Assembly (NCBI RefSeq): GCF_028369295.1
Contig: NZ_JAQMYP010000025.1
Coordinates: 62,001-126,000 of the forward strand
DNA: 64,000 bases
Reading direction: 5' to 3'
Source: Streptomyces sp. HD
Lineage (GTDB): Bacteria > Actinomycetota > Actinomycetes > Streptomycetales > Streptomycetaceae
Shown: positions 57,966 to 64,000 of the stretch, piece by piece
Numbering within the stretch: position 1 is the stretch's first letter
Layout: each line of letters opens with the position of its first letter
Notes under the pieces: generated by a model
Seen by the model: the letters and a program-made list of their open reading frames with translations, nothing else
The model's database searches: none
Told to the model about the DNA's origin: nothing
Position numbers and translations under genes: made by a program

Positions 57966-58583
57966 ATGGCACACACCGACATACGACCTCCCGTCCACCC
58001 CGTCCCCGACCTGCACGGCAACGGTCTGCGCCTGCGTCCCTGGGACGCGGAATCCGAGGTCGACGCAGAGGCATGGTTCCGGGGGCGCACCGACCCGGAG
58101 TTCCGGCGCTGGAACACCCCGCTGAAGATCACCACGGACCTCGACAGTGCCCGGGAGTCCCTGCGGGACGCGGCGCGTAACTCGGCGCAGGGCACGGCGG
58201 CGTCGTACTGCGTCACCGACGCGGCGACCGGCGCACCCCTCGGGCACGTCGGCGTCAACCTCATCGACCGGCTGATGAGCTCCGCCCGCGTCGGCTACTG
58301 GATCCTCCCCGAGGCCCGCGGCAGGCGCGTCGCCACACACGCCCTCGCCCTCACCGCCCGCTGGGCCCTCACCGAACCGGGTTCGGGCACGGGCCTGGGG
58401 CTGCACCGACTGGAACTCGGTCACGCCGTCGGACACGACTCCTCCTGCCGTATCGCCGAGCGGTGCGGGTTCACCCCCGAGGGGACCCTGCGGGACGCGA
58501 TGTGGGAGGCGGAGCGGCAGGACGCGTACCGGGACGTGCATCTGCACGCGCGGCTCGCGACCGATCCGGACGTCAACCTGTAG
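57966..58583 (+). CDS. GNAT family acetyltransferase (RimJ/RimL type)
   Basis: 205 aa. Fold: LRLRPWDAESEVDAEAWFRG, ALGHVGVNLI-type core (VGVNLIDRLMSS), YWILPEARGRRVATHALALTA (acetyl-CoA motif A near residue 113), and RLELGHAVGHDSSCRIAERCGFTPEGTLRDAMW (Asn/His-x-S...A...GF.EG, typical of ribosomal-protein Nα-acetyltransferases). ATG at 57966 follows GAGGCGGG by thirteen bases; GTG 57939, overlapping the DUF35 gene, is the alternative. Tandem with another GNAT downstream. Probably an N-acetyltransferase of unknown target. Confidence 0.87.
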   Translation: MAHTDIRPPVHPVPDLHGNGLRLRPWDAESEVDAEAWFRGRTDPEFRRWNTPLKITTDLDSARESLRDAARNSAQGTAASYCVTDAATGAPLGHVGVNLIDRLMSSARVGYWILPEARGRRVATHALALTARWALTEPGSGTGLGLHRLELGHAVGHDSSCRIAERCGFTPEGTLRDAMWEAERQDAYRDVHLHARLATDPDVNL

Positions 58584-58704
58584 GCCACGCGGGCCGTGAA
58601 CCCGGAGCCTCTCAACCCCCGCCTGAGAGTGGGGTCTTGTGTCGGCTTCGTGTCCGCGACGGAAAAGGGTGCACAACCCCCGCCCGGGCGCGGGATCATG
58701 AGGT

Positions 58705-59577
58705 ATGCGCCCGGACGACTGGTACTGCACCCAGGATCTCACCGGCTTCCTCGCCCACGCCGGAAGCTTCCTGCGCTCCCGCCCCGATCTGCACACCGTC
58801 GCCCTGACGGTGACCGAGACACTGCGCACGAGCGGACTGCGCGCGTACGGCGACGAACCGCCCGTCTTCGGTGTGCTGGAGTTGGGCGGGCAGGTGCGAG
58901 CCGCCTACTTCCGCACCCCGCCCTTCCGGCTGAACGTCACCCCGCTGGGCCCCGACGAGGCCGACTCGCTCGCCGCCCATCTGATAGCCCTCGGCCAATC
59001 GGTCCCGGGCGTCATCGCGGCCCATGACACCGCCGAGGCCTTCGCTGCCGCCTGGCGCCGGCACACGGGCGGCCGGAACATCGTCAGCCAGCGCCAACGG
59101 CTGTACCGGCTGGGGAACCTGACCGCCCCGCACCCCCTCCCGGCGGGCCGGGCCCGGGTCGCCGGCAAGGAGGACCGGGAGCAACTGATCCGCTGGTACG
59201 GGGAGTTCAACGACTCCGTCGGCGATCACGCCGCCCGCGATGCCGCCGCCTGGGCCGACTCGCGCATCGCCTACGGAGGCACCACCTTCTGGGAGAGCGA
59301 GGACGGCACGCCGCTCTCCATGGCCGGCGTGACCCGGACCGTCGCCGGCCAGGTCCGGGTCGCACCCGTCTACACCCCGGCCCACCTGCGCAGGCGCGGC
59401 TACGCGGGCGCGGTCACCGCAGCGGTCAGCCGGTCCGTGCTCACCTCCGGGGTACGCGAGGTACTGCTCTTCACGGACCTGTCCAACCCGACCAGCAACA
59501 GCCTCTACCAGCGCATCGGGTACCGGCCGGTGGCCGACTTCACGGCGTACGACTTCCGGGGCGCCCGGGGCTTCTAG
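58705..59577 (+). CDS. GNAT family acetyltransferase
   Basis: 290 aa. The N-terminal half (DLTGFLAHAGSFL, YFRTPPFRLNVTPLG) is a domain unlike GNAT that accompanies many Streptomyces GCN5 proteins. The C-terminal half has the acetyl-CoA motif VRVAPVYTPAHLRRRGYAGAVTAAVSR (R/G-x-G-x-A near residue 235) and LFTDLSNPTSNSLYQRIGYRPVADF (motif B). The ATG lies close after GAGG. It follows the RimJ-like gene by 121 bp and may be its own transcript. Substrate not predictable. Confidence 0.86.
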   Translation: MRPDDWYCTQDLTGFLAHAGSFLRSRPDLHTVALTVTETLRTSGLRAYGDEPPVFGVLELGGQVRAAYFRTPPFRLNVTPLGPDEADSLAAHLIALGQSVPGVIAAHDTAEAFAAAWRRHTGGRNIVSQRQRLYRLGNLTAPHPLPAGRARVAGKEDREQLIRWYGEFNDSVGDHAARDAAAWADSRIAYGGTTFWESEDGTPLSMAGVTRTVAGQVRVAPVYTPAHLRRRGYAGAVTAAVSRSVLTSGVREVLLFTDLSNPTSNSLYQRIGYRPVADFTAYDFRGARGF

Positions 59578-59813
59578 GCACTGCCCGACGGGTCATGTGA
59601 CCAAGCCGGCCGTCGCCGAGCCCTGACGAAGTCCACTTGAGCAAGACGGCGCGGAGCCGGGTGCGGTTGTCCGACTTCGGGACCATCCGGCATGCCTCTC
59701 GGTCCGTCCGCGGTCGGATCAATCCTGTCTCATTGATGGATTCGCTCAACTCCGCTACTCGAAAGGGTGGGTGCGTCTCATCCGCACCCATCCCGAGGAC
59801 GGACCCTTCCCAC

Positions 59814-61397
59814 GTGCGCAGCAGCCGAATAGCGCCCTTCCTGGCGGCCAGTGCCGTCGCCGCCCTGATACCCGCACTCGCGCCGGCCACGGCATCCGCC
59901 GCGGCGAATCCCCTGAGCCAGTACCTTCAGCAGAAGCCGGCATGGCATCGCTGTGACAGATCGATGCCGGTCACCTTCCAGTGCGCCACGATCAAAGTGC
60001 CTCTCGACTACAGCCGCCCCGGCGGCAAGAAGCTCGATCTCGCGATATCGAGGGTGAAGGCGAGCAGCGAGAGAGAGCGTCGCGGTGTGCTCCTGCTCAA
60101 CCCGGGTGGACCGGGCGGTCCGGGGCTCGACATGCCGCAGCAACTGGCGGGCGAGCTGCCGAAGTCCGTGAAGAACAGGTACGACCTCATCGGCTTCGAC
60201 CCGCGAGGCATGGGCGAGAGCTCTCCCGTCGGCTGCGGTCTGACGTCCGCGGAAGAGAACGGGGAACGGGCGTACAAGCCCGAGACGTTCGCCAAGGACG
60301 TGAAGTGGGCACGCACCCTCGCCGAGAAGTGCCACGCCAAGCAGGGCGACAAGCTGCGCCACATCACCACCCGCAACACCGCCCGGGACATGGACGTGAT
60401 CCGTGCCGTGCTCGGCGAGAAGAAGATCTCCTATCTGGGGTACTCGTACGGCACCTACCTCGGCGCGGTCTACACGCAGATGTTCCCCAAGCACTCCGAC
60501 CGCATCGTGCTGGACAGCGCCGTCGACCCGGCGCGGATCTGGCGCGGCATGATCCAGATCTGGGCGGAGGGCACCGAGCCCGCCTTCACCAGGTGGACCG
60601 AGTGGACCGCCGAGCGCAACTCCACGTACAAGCTGGGAGCGACTCCCGAGGCGGTCCGCAAGACCTTCTACGACCTGGTCGCCCAGGCCGACCGCAAGCC
60701 GATCGACCTCGACGGGACCAAGCTGACCGGGGCCGACATCCGTTCCGGCAGCCGTGCCACGTTCTTCAGTGTGCGCGAAGCCGCCGAGCCGATCGTCGAG
60801 CTGAAGAAGGCCGCCGCGGGCAGCCGCCCGTCCGGTCACCGGGAGTCCGGGACGCCGACGCCGGTTCCGCCGTCGTTCGGACGCGCCGTGCCCGGGGACA
60901 ACGGCACCGCCGGCTTCTGGACCGTCGTCTGCGCCGACACCCGCAACTGGCCGCGCGATCCCGAGCAGTACCGCGCCGACGCGATCCGGGACAAGGGCAG
61001 GTACCCGCTGTACGGCGACATCGCGTCCAACATCAAGCCGTGCGCGTTCTGGAAGAAGAACGGCGGTGAGCCCGCCACCCGGATCGACAACAAGGTCGGC
61101 GCGCTGATCCTGCAGAACGAATGGGACTCCCAGACCCCGTTGGCCAGCGGCCAGGGCATGCGCAGGGTCATGAAGGGCGCGAAGATGGTCACGGTCCTCG
61201 GAGGTGTCGGGCACGGCGTCTACGGCACCAAGTCGTGCGCGGACAAGACGGCCACGGCCTACCTGACCACCGGCAGGCTGCCGGCGCAGGACGCGACCTG
61301 CCAGGCCGCCCCGGCCGCACGCGAGCGCACCGGCGCCAACCCGCTCCCGCTGCCGACGCCTCCGGGTCTGCCGGGGCTGACCGCCGACCGGCGGTAG
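59814..61397 (+). CDS. secreted tripeptidyl aminopeptidase (TAP/SlpD-like)
   Basis: About 527 aa. Sec signal peptide: RSSRIAPFLAASAVAALIPALAPATASA. The catalytic triad of the alpha/beta hydrolase fold is visible: nucleophile in YLGYSYGTYLGAVY, Asp in LQNEWDSQTPLASGQ, His in GVGHGVYGTKSC. Oxyanion NPGGPGGPGLD. Matches the Streptomyces Tap/SlpD/SlpE family, which clips N-terminal tripeptides from secreted proteins and peptides. GTG at 59814 gives a normal signal peptide; ATG 59736 would add 26 residues. It ends in a strong hairpin shared with the convergent gene. It may be a lipoprotein or cell-associated in some members, but no lipobox is evident here. Confidence 0.9.
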   Translation: MRSSRIAPFLAASAVAALIPALAPATASAAANPLSQYLQQKPAWHRCDRSMPVTFQCATIKVPLDYSRPGGKKLDLAISRVKASSERERRGVLLLNPGGPGGPGLDMPQQLAGELPKSVKNRYDLIGFDPRGMGESSPVGCGLTSAEENGERAYKPETFAKDVKWARTLAEKCHAKQGDKLRHITTRNTARDMDVIRAVLGEKKISYLGYSYGTYLGAVYTQMFPKHSDRIVLDSAVDPARIWRGMIQIWAEGTEPAFTRWTEWTAERNSTYKLGATPEAVRKTFYDLVAQADRKPIDLDGTKLTGADIRSGSRATFFSVREAAEPIVELKKAAAGSRPSGHRESGTPTPVPPSFGRAVPGDNGTAGFWTVVCADTRNWPRDPEQYRADAIRDKGRYPLYGDIASNIKPCAFWKKNGGEPATRIDNKVGALILQNEWDSQTPLASGQGMRRVMKGAKMVTVLGGVGHGVYGTKSCADKTATAYLTTGRLPAQDATCQAAPAARERTGANPLPLPTPPGLPGLTADRR

Positions 61398-61430
61398 CGC
61401 ACGACCGATCCGCCCCGGCACGTCACCGGG

Positions 61431-61470
61431 CTAGGGGGTGCTGTGCGGGACTTTCAACAACACCCCCTAG
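61431..61470. terminator. bidirectional terminator
   Basis: CTAGGGGGTGCTGT (61431-61444) pairs with ACAACACCCCCTAG (61457-61470) with one G-T type mismatch and a 12-base loop. It lies between the convergent peptidase and split-barrel genes, and the latter's stop codon sits inside the right arm. Confidence 0.8.
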
Positions 61471-62123
61471 GGCCACAGCAGTCCCTTCGCCCACCCCTCG
61501 TCCGTACGGCGATACACGAGCCGCACATGGCGCCGGGCCGCGTCGCCCTGGAAGAACTCGACCTCGTCGGGGCGCAGGCGGTAGAGGGTCCAGGACGGGA
61601 CCGGGGCGTCGGGTTCGCGCTGGGCGCGGTCCCAGGACGCCTGGGACTCGCGCCTCAACTCCTCAAGGGAGGAGAGGGCTTCGCTCTGGCGGCCGGTCAG
61701 GGCGGCGGCCAGCGCGCCGGTCGAGCGGGCGTGCAGATCGGCCTGGGACTCGGTGGACGGGGCTGCCGTGACCGGGCCGCGCACCCGCACCTGACGGCCC
61801 TGCGCCGGCCAGTAGAAGCCGAGGGCCGCATGCGGGCGGGCGGCGAGCTGGCGGCCCTTGCGGCTGCCGACGTGCGTGGCGAAGGACCAGCCGGACGGGT
61901 CGGCGCCGTGCAGCATCACGGTCCGTACGTCCGGCCGGCCCTCCTCGTCCGCCGTGGCGAGGGACATCGTGTGCGGCTCCACCTGCCCGGCGGCCACGGC
62001 CTCGGCGAACCAGGCCGTGAAGAGGGCCAGCGGGTCGGCGGGCGCGGCCGCCGGGTCGAAGGCGGGCAGGTCGACGTCCCAGACGCGCAGCGACCTCAGC
62101 AGGTCATGAAGATCCGTTCCCAT
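61467..62123 (-). CDS. pyridoxamine-phosphate-oxidase-fold protein (PdxH-like, divergent)
   Basis: 218 aa. Split-barrel FMN fold like PdxH: RPDVRTVMLHGADPSGWSFATHVGSRKGRQLAARPHAALGFYWPAQGRQVRVRGPV, but the C-terminal WQGRxxRLHDR signature of true PdxH is replaced by EVEFFQGDAARRHVRLVYRR, so substrate specificity probably differs. It may use FMN or F420. ATG at 62123 precedes the DUF of the same fold at 62151 (minus strand) in one transcript. It converges with the secreted peptidase across a hairpin terminator. Confidence 0.85.
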   Translation of the reverse strand: MGTDLHDLLRSLRVWDVDLPAFDPAAAPADPLALFTAWFAEAVAAGQVEPHTMSLATADEEGRPDVRTVMLHGADPSGWSFATHVGSRKGRQLAARPHAALGFYWPAQGRQVRVRGPVTAAPSTESQADLHARSTGALAAALTGRQSEALSSLEELRRESQASWDRAQREPDAPVPSWTLYRLRPDEVEFFQGDAARRHVRLVYRRTDEGWAKGLLWP

Positions 62124-62150
62124 GCCCCGATTGTCCCGTGCGGTGCAGGC

Positions 62151-62576
62151 TCACACCTGACCGAGGTCCGATGACACCCATCGCTCGGGACGCATGTGGA
62201 TGATGACCTGCTCGCCGTGGTTCTTCCAGGCGAAGTCGACATAGCCGTCGACCTTGTCGGCCGGGAGATAGCGGGCCGAGACCTCCCGGAGCTGTTCGAT
62301 CGTGGCGGGCGCCGTGCTGACGACCGGGCCCTCGACCGACACGTACCGGATCGTGGGTTCGAGCCGGTCGACCATCAGGGCGAACCGTCCCGCCGGCTGG
62401 ATCAGCCGGTTCTTCCGGGAGTCCAGTCCCGTCATGATCCATACGTCGCCGCCGGGTTCGTACTGGTACCAGATCGGCACGGTCAGCGGTGCGCGCCCCG
62501 CGCCCGCGTCGACGGCCAGCGCGGCGATATGGGGTTCGGCCAGGAACTCTTCACGCTCCTCGCGGGTCAGTGCCAT
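62151..62576 (-). CDS. PPOX/F420-dependent split-barrel protein
   Basis: 141 aa, of the TIGR03618/pyridoxamine oxidase-like class that binds FMN or coenzyme F420. The core pattern is VPIWYQYEPGGDVWIMTGLDSRKNRLI and RFALMVDRLEPTIRYVSVEGPVV. ATG at 62576 follows GGAGGAAC. It is followed after 27 bp by the PdxH-fold gene, so the two likely form an operon. Possible roles: reduction of a cofactor-linked substrate or detoxification. No specific substrate. Confidence 0.85.
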   Translation of the reverse strand: MALTREEREEFLAEPHIAALAVDAGAGRAPLTVPIWYQYEPGGDVWIMTGLDSRKNRLIQPAGRFALMVDRLEPTIRYVSVEGPVVSTAPATIEQLREVSARYLPADKVDGYVDFAWKNHGEQVIIHMRPERWVSSDLGQV

Positions 62577-62610
62577 GCCTGTTCCTCCCGGTCGGGTCGA
62601 CGATCGTGTC

Positions 62611-63807
62611 TCAGTCCCTCCCCAGCACCAACGTCCCCGACGAGCAGAACCATCCCCCGGTGGCCGAAGCCACCCCCAGCCGCGGCAGTTCCCCGCGCTC
62701 CCCCCGCTCACCGCGCCCGCCCCGCCCCCACACCTGACGCTCCCCGCCCTCGCCGCGCAGCTGCCGTACGGCCTCCACCAGCAGGAACAGCCCCCGCATC
62801 CCGGGGTGCTGGGCGGACAGCCCGCCGCCGTCCGTGTTCACCGGCAGCTCACCGCCCCGCACCAGCAGCCGCCCCTTCTCCACGAACGCCCCGCCCTCGC
62901 CCTTCCCGCAGAAGCCGAGGTCCTCCAGGGTCACCAGGGTCATGTACGTGAACGCGTCGTAGAGCTCCGCGAAGTCGATCTCCTCCGGCCGCACCCCGGC
63001 CCGCTCGAAGGCGAGCCGTCCGCTGACCGCCGCCGGACCGGTGGTGAAGTCGGGCCACTCGGACATCGCGGCGTGCGAGACGTGCTCCCCGGTGCCGAGG
63101 ATCCACACGGGTGCGGTACGGCAGTCCCGCACGAACTCCTCGGCGGCCAGCAGCACCGCCGCCCCGCCGTCGGAGCGGATGCAGCAGTGCAGCTTGGTGA
63201 AGGGGTCCGCGATCATCGGGCCGGACAGGACGTCGTCGACCGTGATCGGGTCGCGGAACATCGCCTCCGGGTTCAGGGCGGCGTTCGCCCGCGCCTGGAC
63301 CGCCACCTCCGCCAACTGCTCGATCGTCGTGCCGTGTTCGAGCATGTGACGGCGGGCCGCCATGGCGTACTTCGCGATGAGGGTGTGGCCGTAGGGGACC
63401 TCGAACTGCAGCGGGCCCCGGGAGCCGAAGGACAGGTTGCCCGTGCGGCGGCCCGCCTTGATGTCCGCCCGGGCCGTCGAGCCGTAGACCAGGAGTACGG
63501 CGTTCGCGTGTCCGGCGGATATCGCGTCCGCCGCGTGTGCCGCCATGACCTCCCAGGTCGAGCCGCCGACCGAAGTGGAGTCGACCCAGGTCGGGCGCAG
63601 GCCCAGGTACTCGGCCACCTCGACCGGCGCGAGGGTGCCGAGACCGGCGGACGCGAAGCCGTCCACCACCTCGCGGCCCAGCCCCGAGTCGGCCAGCGCG
63701 CGGCAGGCGGCCTGGGCGTGCAGGGCGTACGGGGTCGCGTCGTCCACCCGACCGCAGTCGGACAGGCCCACGCCGACCACGGCGACTTTCCGGCTTCCGG
63801 CAGTCAT
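62611..63807 (-). CDS. thiolase-like protein (SCP2/Ltp-type, lipid-transfer aldolase family)
   Basis: 398 aa. The thiolase fold begins KVAVVGVGLSDCGRVDD. The region that normally holds the nucleophile Cys reads WVDSTSVGGSTWEVMAAHA, with no Cys at the expected place. HCCIRSDGGAAVLLA, ELYDAFTYMTLVTLEDLGF and GGGLSAQHPGMRGLF are typical of Ltp/acetyl-CoA acetyltransferase-like proteins. Loss of the Cys with a conserved C-terminal fold fits the retro-aldol Ltp2 subgroup, which needs a DUF35 partner; the DUF35 protein at 57545 shares the same operator type. The C-terminus carries an extra RG-rich insertion (GRGGRGERGERGE). ATG at 63807. Site G lies upstream. Confidence 0.87.
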   Translation of the reverse strand: MTAGSRKVAVVGVGLSDCGRVDDATPYALHAQAACRALADSGLGREVVDGFASAGLGTLAPVEVAEYLGLRPTWVDSTSVGGSTWEVMAAHAADAISAGHANAVLLVYGSTARADIKAGRRTGNLSFGSRGPLQFEVPYGHTLIAKYAMAARRHMLEHGTTIEQLAEVAVQARANAALNPEAMFRDPITVDDVLSGPMIADPFTKLHCCIRSDGGAAVLLAAEEFVRDCRTAPVWILGTGEHVSHAAMSEWPDFTTGPAAVSGRLAFERAGVRPEEIDFAELYDAFTYMTLVTLEDLGFCGKGEGGAFVEKGRLLVRGGELPVNTDGGGLSAQHPGMRGLFLLVEAVRQLRGEGGERQVWGRGGRGERGERGELPRLGVASATGGWFCSSGTLVLGRD

Positions 63808-63882
63808 GCGAGGCCTCCAACCTCTGTGCGTCCAACCCCCGTGCGTCCAAACCTCTGTGCATCTCGTTGCGGCCCTCCTAAT

Positions 63883-63897
63883 ATGACGGCCCGTCAG
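63883..63897. promoter_or_regulatory. shared operator, site G
   Basis: ATGACGGCCCGTCAG: one mismatch (first base) to CTGACGNNNCGTCAG. It sits between the divergent thiolase-like gene and the acyl-CoA dehydrogenase beginning at 63927. Confidence 0.7.
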
Positions 63898-63926
63898 ATC
63901 TGGAGGGAAGAGCCGGAGGAAGAGCC

Positions 63927-64000
63927 ATGGACGCCAGCTTCACTCCCGAGCAGGACGAGATCCGCCGCGCCCTGAGCGAGCTGCTCCGCGACCGGTACGG
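63927..64000 (+). CDS. acyl-CoA dehydrogenase, N-terminal end only
   Basis: Starts ATG at 63927 after GGAGGAAG (spacing about six) and reads MDASFTPEQDEIRRALSEL to the window edge. The pattern ..T.EQDEIR..L.ELL is a typical acyl-CoA dehydrogenase N-terminal helix. Its promoter contains site G, shared with the divergent thiolase-like gene. The gene continues outside the window, so subunit type cannot be decided. Confidence 0.75.
   Translation, partial: MDASFTPEQDEIRRALSELLRDRY

Overview
The window is chromosomal DNA of a Streptomyces (or very close relative). GC is very high with strong third-position GC bias, GTG starts are common, and there are Tat- and Sec-exported enzymes, a zinc-dependent (ZAS) anti-sigma factor, mycothiol-enzyme folds and a DmdR1/IdeR-type iron regulator. 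From memory, the left 30 kb follows the Streptomyces coelicolor SCO438x-SCO441x order (4-coumarate:CoA ligase, citrate synthase, PdxH, a UPF0309 SIS protein, DmdR1, an SCO4402-family protein, then a sigma/STAS/EF-hand group). I could not check this by search. No rRNA, tRNA or CRISPR array was seen.

Layout. 1-6.1 kb: a compact, translationally coupled acyl-CoA operon (carboxylase beta end, biotin carboxylase, acyl-CoA dehydrogenase, aryl/acyl-CoA ligase, enoyl-CoA hydratase, TetR). 6.1-29.8 kb: core housekeeping and regulation: Ser/Thr kinase, citrate synthase, PdxH, RidA, PAS protein, SIS protein, DmdR1, a hydrolase with an altered nucleophile elbow, an ABC exporter, a Prim-Pol-like protein, an NsdA-like TPR regulator, PurU, a sigma factor with a zinc anti-sigma factor, STAS and EF-hand proteins. 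29.8-39.1 kb: a second acyl-CoA catabolic block (ligase, two acyl-CoA dehydrogenases of unequal size, cyclase, SDR, a third dehydrogenase, zinc alcohol dehydrogenase), interrupted by an anti-sigma-type ATPase. 39.1-44.2 kb: a mobile-element zone: a solo-tnpB element with a one-base frameshift that split an MFS gene, intact AraC and MFS genes, and a deleted second tnpB. 44.2-48 kb: a third acyl-CoA block (flavin reductase, enoyl-CoA hydratase, ADP-forming acyl-CoA synthetase). 48-56.5 kb: two flavoprotein oxidases, a methyltransferase, a small secreted protein and an ABC transporter. 57-64 kb: DoxX plus a DUF35 protein, acetyltransferases, a secreted tripeptidyl-peptidase, two flavin-binding split-barrel proteins, a thiolase-like protein and the start of another acyl-CoA dehydrogenase.

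Main observation. The scattered acyl-CoA blocks to the right of 29 kb share one palindromic operator, CTGACGNNNCGTCAG. It occurs upstream of or between at least five gene groups (two perfect copies, six with one mismatch). This suggests a single, probably TetR-type, regulon for a CoA-dependent degradation pathway. Gene content (unequal acyl-CoA dehydrogenase pair, thiolase-like/DUF35 pair, SDR, hydratases, CoA ligases, flavin reductase) resembles sterol side-chain or other branched or cyclic acid catabolism. At the DoxX promoter the operator covers the -10 box of an apparently leaderless transcript.

Other notable features are a 47-bp dispersed intergenic repeat (five copies, two of them forming a 23-bp-stem hairpin), a three-way-junction inverted repeat, an SOS-box-like site, a long antisense frame over dmdR1 (compare the reported adm gene), and several short tandem repeats at 3' ends of genes.
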